Positions 10,090 to 20,205 of a stretch of DNA of 64,000 nt are shown here, one piece after another. This DNA is from Linepithema humile. Its lineage: Eukaryota; Arthropoda; Insecta; Hymenoptera; Formicidae. The position numbers were made by a program, and so were the translations under genes. Location of the stretch: the NCBI RefSeq assembly GCF_040581485.1, contig NC_090128.1, positions 31,340,931 to 31,404,930 of the forward strand, read 5' to 3'. How positions within the stretch are numbered: position 1 is the stretch's first letter; each line of letters opens with the position of its first letter. The notes beneath the pieces are model-generated. The model was not told where the DNA came from. It saw only the letters and a program-made list of their open reading frames with translations, and searched no databases.

Positions 10090-10410
10090 CGGTAGCTCGC
10101 GGTATCGGCAATAAATGCTCGATTCGGTAACTTACGGTATCGGAAGCAGATGCTCGATTCGGTAACTGGCGGTACTCCACGCTCGTCGGGAGCAAGGTAA
10201 CTCGCGAAATCGGCAATAACTGCACGATTCGGTAACTCGCGGTACTCCACGCTCGTCGGGAGCAAAATAACTCGCAAAATCGGCAATAACTGCACGATTC
10301 GGTAACTCGCGGTACTCCACAAAATTCGGGAGCAAGGTAACTCACGCGATATCGGTAACCGGAAATGGGCGCCAGGTGCGAGTAATCGCACCGCGGTATC
10401 GGTAACTTTA
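10090..10410. repeat. Minisatellite in the solo LTR
   Basis: Three to four units of about 65 bp built on GGTAACTCGCGGTACTCCAC and ATCGGCAATAACTGC. Open frames in this interval are by-products of the repeat. Confidence 0.8.
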
Positions 10411-10523
10411 ACTGTTCACAAAATTGCTCGGCCGCTCCCCGCTCAGTATATGGCAGAGGGGCGCAGTTCTTTTACTTAACGTTAGATATCTGGAGTGAGA
10501 GGCTAACGCAAGGATAACTCAAT

Positions 10524-10666
10524 GGGCTTGTTCGTTTTAACTGCACTGGGGCAGCTCTGGGTCTGCTCTAAACAAGATAATACAGGACAAACTATTTATC
10601 TGTCCTGTATTATCCTGTGTAGAGCAGACCCAGAGCAGCCCCAGTGTAGCTAAAACGAACAAGCCC
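10524..10666. mobile_element. MITE family L (143 bp)
   Basis: GGGCTTGTTCGTTTTA...AACGAACAAGCCC with AAT duplication (10521-10523, 10667-10669). A copy of the same length is at 39072-39214. Confidence 0.9.
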
Positions 10667-12762
10667 AATAATTAACAGTTAACAATGATGTATTTCAGTG
10701 ATTTAGTTTACAAGGGTAAAGATGCTTAAACTATTCGGCCGGAGCCGATACGGCGGAAATAGGTTGATACGATGGTAGGGCCTTTTGCTCTATAAATTCG
10801 GTAACGAGAATCGAGTTCGATGCCTACATCAAATCTCGGGAACGCGATTGCGATAATTCGCCGCTGATCCGACTATATACAGCCAACGAAGGACTTATGT
10901 TTTGATCATCTGATACGGCCGGTGAAGGCCAAATAAATATACTCTAAACGACGGTAACCTAACGGCCAGAAATGAAATGCTGCGGAACGGCTATTTTTCG
11001 CGGGTTTTCCCGTTTCTCGCCGAGACGCTAACTTTACGGTAACCGCAATCTCGCGGAGAACGTTCCCGAACCAAAATCCGCCCGCGGACATTCACCCACG
11101 GTACTTCCGGTACGGTAGTAATGCGACAGAAAGACGGTAACAATCGGTAATTTTAAAAGAACGGTAACGGTAGAACGGTACGGTAACGAAACGAACGACA
11201 AACGAAACGGTAACGAGAAGAGACTGTCGGCACTTAATTCCCGCAAGTCGGAGAGACTTTTTACGCGATATCCGGAGCCGGCTGGACATGCGGTAATTGA
11301 GCGTAATTGAGCGCTCACGGTATCAAAACTATGGTTAATGTTGTGAGACACAAAATACAGAAATAATTCACGCTACCAGCCATAACCGGACGGAACTCTA
11401 CGGCTACCCGAGAGGCGGCTTACAATGAGTGGACGTCTTCGGCGTCTTCGGCGTCTTCGGTGTCGTTGGGCTGAGTCCTGGGTGTCGTCCTCACGCACTT
11501 GCGGCACACCGAACAGTGGCTCTTCTCGGCTCTGCACGTAGGTCCTCTCCAAGTCCGCGTCGCCTTCCTGCGCATCCTGCCGATTTTCCGAAAAGGGGGG
11601 CCCCTGAGAACCGCCCACAGTTCATCCAGGACGCCCCCCTCCGCTCTCTGTGGTTTCCTCAAATCTTTCGGCCGTTAACGTGTCGATGAGTCGATGTTCC
11701 CGGAAGAGACTGGTTAGGCTGGCCGGGCCATACTCCGGTCCTTCCGGGTGCAGCATCTTCGGGGTCCCCGGCGCCGTCTGCAGCCGGGCGAGGTCCGCTG
11801 CTGCGTGTTTCTGCGTTTCTTAGACTCTGTGGCTGAAACCAAAGCGGAGTTAGATAGGGCTTGGATGGCGGAGGCGACGGGATCGCGGTACCTGACCTTA
11901 TGCCGTGGGGTCACTGACGCGTGACACCCGTCGATGATCCCTCGGCGTCCGGTCTTCCTGGCGATGCTGCATCTTCGCCCTGAGGCACAAAACACGCAAC
12001 GCCGCCCGCACGGGGTCTCGTCTTACAATTTAAAAACGATATTAATGACATAAAACGGGAATGACAATACAAACAACGCGTACAAATTGTGGAGTCTCGC
12101 GGGTTGCTCTCTCCACGCGAGGAGCAACACCAGGACTCTTTGCTTCCTCGGCCGGGCTATCGCCCTTGTGACGGCGCTCGAAAAGCGTCACGTCACAGTA
12201 CATAGTCCTCACATATGGAGAATCAGTATGTACTGATAGGAATTATTAGAAAGAAGGGAATAGAGAAAAAATATCAGACGTATAAATATCACGTAGACTA
12301 ACAAATTAATTTCTTTAAGAAAATACTGATATTTTTTCTCTATTCCCTTCTTTCTAATAATTCCTATCAGTACATACTGATTCTCCATATGTGAGGACAA
12401 TGTACTAAAATTTTCGTACACTTTAAGTATCTCGAACCAGAGATCGGTGTACAAATTTAACTGTCTCACGTAGACTAACAAATTAATTTCTTTAAGAAAA
12501 ACTATAATTTCGCACTAACATCCCGCGACGGCTCTCTATGCCTTTCTATTATATTAATAATAATAATATAAATATAAAATATAATTTTATAATAATAATA
12601 TAATTAATAATAATAATAAATGACATTTTTCTATTACAATAAAATTTGCTCAATAAACTCAACAAATTCAATGAATTTAACTCAAGCAATACAAGACAGC
12701 GTCGAGTTGTCATAAATCATAAAAGTTCTAGATGGTTATGTCTATCTTATTTTTCGGTCCTA

Positions 12763-13083
12763 GGCCGGTATTCATAGGGCGGTATTCATAGTCCGTTCTT
12801 ATATTCAAGATCGTCTTAAGCACGAACTTATATTCGCTCTCTTCGTCAGACACAATCTATGTGTGACGAAGAGAGCGAATATAAGTCCGTGCTTAAGACG
12901 ATTTTAAATATAAGAACGGACTATGAATACCGCCCATAGTCCGTTCTTATATTTAAGATTGTCTTAAGCACGGACTTATATTCGCTCTCTTCGTCACACA
13001 TAGATTGTGTCTGACGAAGAGAGCGAATATAAGTTCGTGCTTAAGACGATCTTGAATATAAGAACGGACTATGAATACCGCCC
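12763..13083. mobile_element. MITE family A with a second A copy inside it
   Basis: Outer copy duplicated CTA (12760-12762, 13084-13086) of repeat H. Inner copy 12777-12935 (159 bp) duplicated ATA (12774-12776, 12936-12938). The nesting order is unambiguous. Confidence 0.9.
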
Positions 13084-13500
13084 CTAGTGAAACTAACTCG
13101 AACTTGAATTATCGTAAACACCCATTGCCAAGTTGGTTTATAGCATTGAAATATATACCATACTGGAACGAGCACGCCTTTGTTCTCGACCGGTCAGATG
13201 GAGATAGCTGTTCGGACCCGGATCTCTCTATCTAACCAACAGTTTTGGTCACGTGTTCACAACTACTGTTAGTCGAGAGTAGACGAGATAGAAAGAGAAA
13301 TCCGGTACCGAGTCACTGCCTTGTCTGACCGTTTTGTCAAATGGAGGGGGTAGCCTGTGCTCGTTCCAGTATGGTATATAGGGCGGTATTCATAGTCCGT
13401 TCTTATATTTAAAATCGTCTTAAGCACGGACTTATATTCGCTCTCTTCGTCACACATAGATTGTGTCTGACGAAGAGAGCGAATATAAGTTCGTGCTTAA

Positions 13501-15608
13501 GGGTGCATCCCGACGAAGGAAGAAATAGCGGAACGGAACAGTAGCGGAAAAGAAACTAGATGGAAAGTAGCCAATCAGAATGATTCCGTTTCAATTCCGT
13601 TCCGCTTTTTAACCACTGGGTTCCCCATGGCACGGAACTGTTACGGAACGGAAAAATTTCTAACCTATCGACATGAAAAATTCGCGAAGTGTCCGTTTGT
13701 TTATTCGTTTTGCAACGTACGTGCATTTTGGAAGCTGTTGGAAGGAAATAAAAAGCAATGTCGTCATCGGTACGTTATTATTGTATAAAAATAAAATATA
13801 TATATTAAAACACTATGTATGTTTTCACATAAATTCAATTATTTAACATGAAACTCATAAAATAGATTAGGTTAAGTTGTTCTTATAATATATAATAGAA
13901 ATTTAAAAAACAGATACAATTGTATGTAATATATTTTATTGATTAGGAGAAATTCAAATGTGGATATTGTGGCTGGATTATTTGGCGTGATAAAAGTGGA
14001 CAGATTTCACATGGTTGCTTTGGAAAGTGTAAAGAATTATTAATGGATAAGGATAAAAATCTTTTTAGAAATGGTACGTATATTTGTGTCTACAAAAGAG
14101 GCAATATATTCAACAAACTATTATTTATTTTTTAAGAACTGTCATTCATTTAATTAATTAAGAACTGTCATTAATTTAATTAATTGGCATGTAGAGAATG
14201 AGACTGGTGGAAATAGCACTATTGAAGAAAGTACCTACGAGAAAGAAAATATTGATGAAAATCTTGAGGAACACATTGATATCGATAAACTAGATGAAGA
14301 TTTAATAAGTGCAGTAAAAGAAAGACCAGCATTATATGATTTTCGCATACCGGTGAAAGAGCGAGGAAGGAAACAAAAAGACAGCTTATGGCAAGAAGTC
14401 AGCGTACGTTTGAAAGGTAGTATTTATATTTATTTATTTATATATTTATTTATATTTATTTACTTATATATATATTTATTTGCAAGGTTTTCTGTATATA
14501 AGCAAACACACACGCACACATATGTATATATAAAACAAGTATTACACATTTAAATATATTTTTTAATTACATTATGTGTTGTAGGTTTATATACCGCTAC
14601 TGAAGCGGAAAAACGATGGACCTATTTAAAAGATTGTTATAGGAAAGCAAGAAATATATTTAAAAAAAAACAAAGTATTGTGCAAAAAAGTGGTGCGGCT
14701 GGTATATCAAAAAAATATGAAATGAAACCGTCCTTTCGTCACTACAATGTAATGAATTTTTTTAAATGATATGTTGGAATATCGACAGTAAGTTCAAGAA
14801 TAGTGGTAGTTTTATTGATAATAATTATATAGTAATAACATCCTAACATTTATTTCAGAACCGTAACGTCTTTAAGATCAATGTGTGAAGAGCAAGCTTC
14901 AAGTTGCAACAGCATTCCTTCCACATCAACAAGCAGCGTGGATGATGTTCTGACTCCTATCACTGATGATAATACTTCCACATCACTGTCTCCAGTCTTA
15001 CCGAAATCACGAAGTATGAATGTTTATTATACGCAACTTACATTAGCGAATGAATAATAATTAATTTATATATTTTTTTGTTGCAGAAAAAAAGAGGATC
15101 ACTTTTATCACTTTTATCACGCCAAATAATCCAGCCACAATATCCACATTTGAATTTCTCCTAATCAATAAAATATATTACATACAATTGTATCTGTTTT
15201 TTAAATTTCTATTATATATTATAAGAACAACTTAACCTAATCTATTTTATGAGTTTCATGTTAAATAATTGAATTTATGTGAAAACATACACATAGTGTT
15301 TTAATATATATATTTTATTTTTATACAATAATAACGTACCGATGACGACATTGCTTTTTATTTCCTTCCAACAGCTTCCAAAATGCACGTACGTTGCAAA
15401 ACGAATAAACAAACGGACACTTCGCGAATTTTTCATGTCGATAGGTTAGAAATTTTTCCGTTCCGTAACAGTTCCGTGCCATGGGGAACCCAGTGGTTAA
15501 AAAGCGGAACGGAATTGAAACGGAATCATTCTGATTGGCTACTTTCCATCTAGTTTCTTTTCCGCTACTGTTCCGTTCCGCTATTTCTTCCTTCGTCGGG
15601 ATGCACCC
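13501..15608. mobile_element. Non-autonomous PIF/Harbinger element with 0.5-kb inverted arms
   Basis: Termini GGGTGCATCCCGACGAAGG and complement; TAA duplication at 13498-13500 and 15609-15611. The arms (13501-13999 and 15110-15608) are nearly identical for about 499 bp. The right arm repeats part of the first MADF-gene exon in reverse, so it arose by inverted duplication that replaced the original right end. No transposase is present. Confidence 0.9.
13947..15013 (+). pseudogene. MADF-type accessory gene of a Harbinger element, broken
   Basis: Exons 13947-14073 (CxxC finger-like, KCGYCGW), 14195-14416 and 14585-14769 (MADF helices: ERPALYDF, WQEV, AEKRWTYLKDCYRKAR), then 14859-15013 (Ser/Thr-rich linker). 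Splice phases agree. In exon 3 a run of seven T (around 14755-14762) shifts the frame to a TGA; one T fewer would rejoin the frame at a good donor GTAAGT. The final BESS-like exon seen in the paralogue at 46755-46975 is absent, cut off by the inverted right arm. These proteins are the usual second gene of PIF/Harbinger elements and help the transposase bind DNA or enter the nucleus (family knowledge). Confidence 0.75.
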
Positions 15609-15611
15609 TAA

Positions 15612-16056
15612 GGCCGGCGTCACATAGAACCCGTAATCCGTAATCCGCACCGAAAGTCCGCAAAAGTTACTAGGGATTGCGTCCGTAACGTTACGTGTGT
15701 TTTATCTCCTTGTGTCCCATGGAGCCGTAATTCCATGAAATTTCCGTAAAAGTTACTAAAAGTTACTAGTTATTACTAGTAATGCTTTTTTTAATTTTAT
15801 TTATTTAACTAAATTTGACGATTTAATTAAAATTTTTGTTAAAATTATAATATATTCTGTAGTTTTCTTATGAATAAAATACAAATAAACAATTATAATT
15901 TGTTAAATAAAAAATAGTAATACCGTTACGTGTGTATTTACGGCTCCATGGGACACAAGGAGAAAAAACATACGTAACGTTACGGACGCAATCCCTAGTA
16001 ACTTTTGCGGACTTTCGGTGCGGATTACGGATTACGGGTTCTATGTGACGCCGGCC
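15612..16056. mobile_element. MITE family B (445 bp)
   Basis: GGCCGGCGTCACATAGAACC and complement; TAA at 15609-15611 and 16057-16059. Its left duplication is also the right duplication of the Harbinger element, so it landed at that element's edge. Confidence 0.92.
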
Positions 16057-16185
16057 TAAGACGATCTTGAATATAAGAACGGACTATGAATACCGCCCAT
16101 AGTTCAATGGTTTATAGATATCATCAAGTGATGCACCCACAGATATCTATATTATAACTAGATCGCTAACTTGCTTTAAATACAT

Positions 16186-16341
16186 AAGCCGAGAGCACAA
16201 GCTTTTACATAATGCGTAATGCATAAGCATAAGGAAATTGATTGGTCTATATATAAGCATAAGCAAATGCATAAGGAAATGGACCAATCAATTTCCTTAT
16301 GCTTATGCATTATGCTTTATGCAAAAGTCTGTGCTCCGGCC
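16186..16341. mobile_element. MITE family G
   Basis: Palindrome with CATAAGCATAAGG blocks, about 156 bp; target duplication not clear. Confidence 0.75.
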
Positions 16342-16809
16342 AATAGCCCCAAAATCTATGTACTAAACTTTCGCGCATGCGTAACATTGGTAGACAGCGT
16401 AGAAAGTAATCATTGGTTGATGTTATGTATAATCTGTACACATATAAGTATGAAACTTGTATATATAATATTATAATAAAATTTTAAAGTAATATGCAAC
16501 TTTTCTCATCTTTTAAGTAAAAAATTAGCTCCTAAAAATAAAATAATGTAAAAAATATTCTTAAAATATGCAGTATATTGAAAAACAGACAAAATCAAAA
16601 ATGTTTATAGTAAAGATATATAATTTTTAAGTTAAAAAGTTAAATATTTAAAACAATTATTTTAGCTATATTTAGTTAGCAATGTTTACACAATTATAAA
16701 GTAATAATGCAATTTTGAAAGAAATTTAATAAAGATTTAATATCTTTATATAAAAAAAAAAACATTTGTTAAAAAAAAAACAATATATATTTTAATAAAA
16801 AATAAATAA

Positions 16810-16870
<61 letters not shown>

Positions 16871-17054
16871 TATACACACACAAATATAGCAAACTTATTT
16901 AACAGTAGGCACACAAGACAGGATATAGGTATAATATATTGAACAAGATATATGTTATGTATAACATTCATCTCTAATTACATAATAAACTCTAGGTTTT
17001 AATATTTGTCTCTTTACGTTGTACACTTTTAGTTAAAGCTTTATTTTTTTTCCT
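16342..17054. other. AT-rich spacer with (TA)n microsatellite
   Basis: No gene seen. A (TA)n tract of about 50 bp lies at 16816-16867. Confidence 0.7.
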
Positions 17055-18299
17055 TTAAAATTCTATGTTTTTTTTTAATTCAGCTTTGTTTTTATTAATA
17101 ATTATATGAAACATGTTTGCTTGTTGTTCTAATCGTTTTTCTTGTGATATTTCTAAATTTGTTATATTGTGTTGTAACATTTTATTTTGTACTTTTAACT
17201 TCTCACAATTTATATCTGTAATATATTAAAAATAATTAAATAATTATAAAATGTATAATTTTAATACATAATAAATAATAACTATTATAAAATTGTTTTT
17301 AAATTACAAAAAATTTGTACATACATTTTGATATCACAGAAGAAACACTTTGTTCCTTATCAATAAGCATATCGTTTTGATTAATTTCTTCTTTATTATT
17401 TTGACTGTTTGTTGCTGTTTGTTCCTCATCAATGAGCATATTGTTCTGATTAATTTCTTCTTTATTATTTTGACTGTTTGTTGTTGTTTGTTCCTCATCA
17501 ATGAGCATATTGTTCTGATTAATTTCTTCTTTATTATTTTGACTGTTTGTTGTTGTTTGTTCCTCATCAATGAACATATCATTCTGATTAGTCACTACTT
17601 TTTCTTTATCATTTTGATTGTTTGTCGTTGTTCGTTCTTCATTAATAATAGGCAGGTCTTTATTATTATCTATAATAAATATTTGTATTATTTTGTTTAT
17701 TACTGAATGTAATGTATGCTTAGTATACTTAATAATAAATAAAAAATTTTAATACATAAAATAATGTTACTCACTTTCGTTAATTTCATCTGCTTTAGCT
17801 AACAATTGGACAATATTTTTATGTACATGTTGAGTTGGGAATGTATAAGGTTTTAAAAAATTTTTGCCAACATGCTTTGTATCATTAAAATAATCATTAT
17901 TTGTAAAATGTAAACTACATATTCTTGCATTTAAAAAAGAAACTAAATCCTCTCTTCCAGCAGTCGCAATCCAATAATGGAAATATTTTTCATTTGACGA
18001 TGGAAATCTAAAATTATATTATTAGAACACATTTAATTTCTAAAAGTAAATAGTATAAAAAGTTTTGGCCAAAAAATATTGTACATTTATATTATTAATG
18101 TTATAAAACAAATAAATCTTAACTTAAATATTAAAAATTATATAAATACTCTCTACAATACTAAAAATAATAAAAACTTTAGTTATTTAAAGTAAACTCT
18201 TTAATCAATCTAAAAGATTAATACTTACCTATGAAATGTTATACGTAAATGTTTCTTCCAAGAACTTTTGCATCCTTTCACACTACAAACTGTAGGCAT
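17055..18299 (-). CDS. THAP-domain protein, four exons, complete
   Basis: Exons 18299-18229, 18007-17775, 17669-17325, 17215-17055 join in phase with GT-AG ends: 810 nt, 269 aa. Exons 1-2 give a full C2CH THAP zinc finger: MPTVCSVKGC, then ITFHRFP, W, and RICSLHF (C-x2-H), closing with YTFPT. THAP domains bind DNA. Exon 3 encodes about four tandem 23-residue acidic/Gln-Asn-rich repeats (unit containing LIDEEQTTTNSQNNKEE) whose DNA is nearly identical, so the number may vary between individuals. Exon 4 is a coiled coil (KLKVQNKMLQHNITNLE) as in many THAP proteins. It could be a host gene or come from a P-element-like transposon; no DDE/RNase-H-like frame is adjacent. The neighbours are transposon fragments. 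Confidence 0.85.
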
Positions 18300-18357
18300 T
18301 TTGTACAAATTAAAATCTGTCTAAAATTTATAACCTGTTTATAATGGGTGTTAACGA

Positions 18358-18816
18358 TGGGTGTTTACGATAATTCAAATTCGAGTTAGTTTCACTAGGG
18401 CCAAAAAATGAGATAGACATAATCATCTAGAACCTTTATGATTCATTACAACTCGACGCTGTCTTGTATTGCTTGAGTTATATTCATTGAATTTATTGAG
18501 TTTATTGAGCAAATTTTATTGTAATAGAAAAGTGTCATTTATTATTATTATTAATTATATTATTATTAATTTATTAAAAAAGTATACCAACATACATACC
18601 AACATTATTTGTTTCTTTCATAGACTGATTTGCAGTTGACATTTTTCTATTACAATAAAATTTGCTCAATAAACTCAACAAATTCAATGAATTTAACTCA
18701 AGCAATACAAGACAGCGTCGAGTTGTCATGAATCATAAAGGTTCTAGATGGTTATGTCTATCTCATTTTTCGGTCCTAGTGAAACTAACTCGAACTTGAA
18801 TTATCGTAAACACCCA
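18358..18816. mobile_element. Family H, compact copy (459 bp)
   Basis: Uninterrupted inverted-repeat form of the element that received the gypsy insertion at 3408. The gypsy target CTGT is intact here near 18456. Confidence 0.85.
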
Positions 18817-18944
18817 CTGTAAACAATATAAATAATATTTTAGTAAGTAATTATAGAATTGAAAAAATAAGAGAAATATAATTCTTAAATAAAATAAATT
18901 AATAAGATTAATAATTAATAAGATTTACATAAGTAGTTATTATT

Positions 18945-19095
18945 GCCTTAGTTTACACCAATTGTTTAATACGCGTACCAAGTATTAAATCTGCTTCTTT
19001 GATTGGTGTAGATTTTACACTAAACGATTTATACCTATCAAAGAAGCAGATTTAGTATTTGGTACGCGTACTAAACAATCGATGTAAACTAAGCC
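18945..19095. mobile_element. MITE family F, uninterrupted copy
   Basis: GCCTTAGTTTACACC ... GTAAACTAAGCC. Serves as the empty-site reference for the nested copy at 19570-19996. Confidence 0.8.
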
Positions 19096-19679
19096 ATAAG
19101 CTTTAATGCAGATTAAATTAGACATTAGAAATATATTATAACCTATATATACATATTATTTTTCAAGAAAAGTATAATAATATATAAAATTGATTTTCAG
19201 AAAAAACTTTTTTTATAATAAAAAATGGATAATAAGGAAAATGTTAAAATTTTATTAATGTTATATCAACAACATTCTTGTTTATATGTTACAAAAAGTG
19301 TTGATTATCATAATCGTATGAAACGAGATCAAGCCCCAAGGAGAACAGAAAATCACAATACTATCAAAATGACATCATAATGACTATTAAAAGTCATATT
19401 TTGATCATGACAGAAAATTGATCAAATTATGATTTTGAAATTTAGCCTCGTATTTGGCTTCGTTCACGATAATTTGAACTTAGATTATTTTCGATATTCA
19501 TAATTGTATGTTAGGACTTAAATATGATGGTATATGGATATAAAAATTCTTTTTAGCAAAAATGATATAGGCTTAGTTTACACCGATTGTTTAATACGCG
19601 TACCAAGTACTAAATCAGCTTCTTTGATTGGTGTAGATTTTACACTAAACGATTTATACCTATTGGAGAAGCAGATTTA

Positions 19680-19828
19680 TAGCGTTTTCGAATAAACGGG
19701 GTTTGAACGATCTAGGGTTGATCAATCACTATTTTACTATAAATGCAAGTCTTTCATTGGTGGAGAGGTTGCAATGACGTCATTAACCAATCTTGGGTCG
19801 TTCAAATTCTGTATAATCGAAAACGCTA
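19680..19828. mobile_element. MITE family C in F
   Basis: TTA at 19677-19679 and 19829-19831; empty site verified in the other F copy. Confidence 0.93.
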
Positions 19829-19851
19829 TTAGTATTTGGTACGCGTACTAA

Positions 19852-19972
19852 GGGTGCGTTCCACTTAACGCCCGCAACGCTCCTAGGATCATTTTATCCT
19901 TGTTTTTCATCAAAAGTTAAACGAGGATAAAATGATTCTAGGAGCGTTGCGGGCGTTAAGTGGAACGCACCC
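19852..19972. mobile_element. MITE family E in F
   Basis: TAA at 19849-19851 and 19973-19975; empty site verified in the other F copy. Confidence 0.93.
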
Positions 19973-20205
19973 TAAACAATCGGTGTAAACTAAGCCATTA
20001 TCATGATAAGAATATGACTTGCATGATGAATTGCGCATGCGCAATGTCTTTCGTGCAATTTATTGTTATTCGTGTCAAAGTACGTCGTTTCAGTGTAAAT
20101 ATACGGCTCGAACAACGAAAGTAGCATCTCAAAGTGCCTTAAAAAAGTGAAAAAAAATCTTTATTTATCTTGCATCACGATTGTGCGAGTGAATAAACAG
20201 TTATC

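Larger units (their letters stand above)
10031..12197. repeat. Solo LTR, about 2.0 kb without nested MITE L
   Basis: Starts TGCGACGTGAAC, ends GTCACGTCACA, flanked by the 4-bp duplication GTAC (10027-10030 and 12198-12201). No pol frame lies between, which fits a solo LTR left by LTR-LTR recombination. Much higher GC than its surroundings; arginine- and proline-rich open frames at 11373-11995 look incidental. Confidence 0.65.
9722..12556. mobile_element. Palindromic element O inside H, split by C and a solo LTR
   Basis: Arms start TAGAAAGGCATAGAGAGCC and mirror to GGCTCTCTATGCCTTTCTA near 12550. The arms continue through GTACACCGATCTCTGG and on to a centre near 12300. Removing C and the solo LTR gives a continuous hairpin of several hundred bases. 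Confidence 0.7.
3303..13124. mobile_element. Family H DNA element, expanded by nested insertions
   Basis: Termini TGGGTGTTTACGATAATTC and its complement (ending 13124), with inverted repeats of roughly 200 bp. The compact copy at 18358-18816 shows the unexpanded form. This copy holds the gypsy element (3408-9445), palindrome O and two A copies. Confidence 0.75.
13381..16098. mobile_element. MITE family A split by a Harbinger element and MITE B
   Basis: Duplication ATA at 13378-13380 and 16099-16101. The A sequence stops at GTGCTTAA (13500) and resumes at GACGATCTTG (16060). Confidence 0.88.
13144..16109. mobile_element. hAT-type MITE N, expanded by nested elements
   Basis: Termini CATTGAAATATATACC and GGTATATA...GTTCAATG (interrupted by A). 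An exact 8-bp duplication GTTTATAG (13136-13143, 16110-16117) lies in the MADF sequence of repeat J. An 8-bp duplication is typical of hAT. Confidence 0.8.
19570..19996. mobile_element. MITE family F carrying nested C and E
   Basis: Removing 19680-19831 and 19852-19975 restores the F sequence of 18945-19095, including GCAGATTTAGTATTTGG and CGTACTAAACAATCG. Confidence 0.9.

Noticed and set aside
10132..10391. Overlapping minus-strand ORFs with repeated PNRAVIADFASY-like units
   Set aside because: Product of the 65-bp minisatellite in the solo LTR, no start context or domain.
11373..11995. Arg-rich ORFs on both strands
   Set aside because: GC-rich LTR DNA with a CTTCGGCGT microsatellite generates poly-Arg readings; no recognisable domain.
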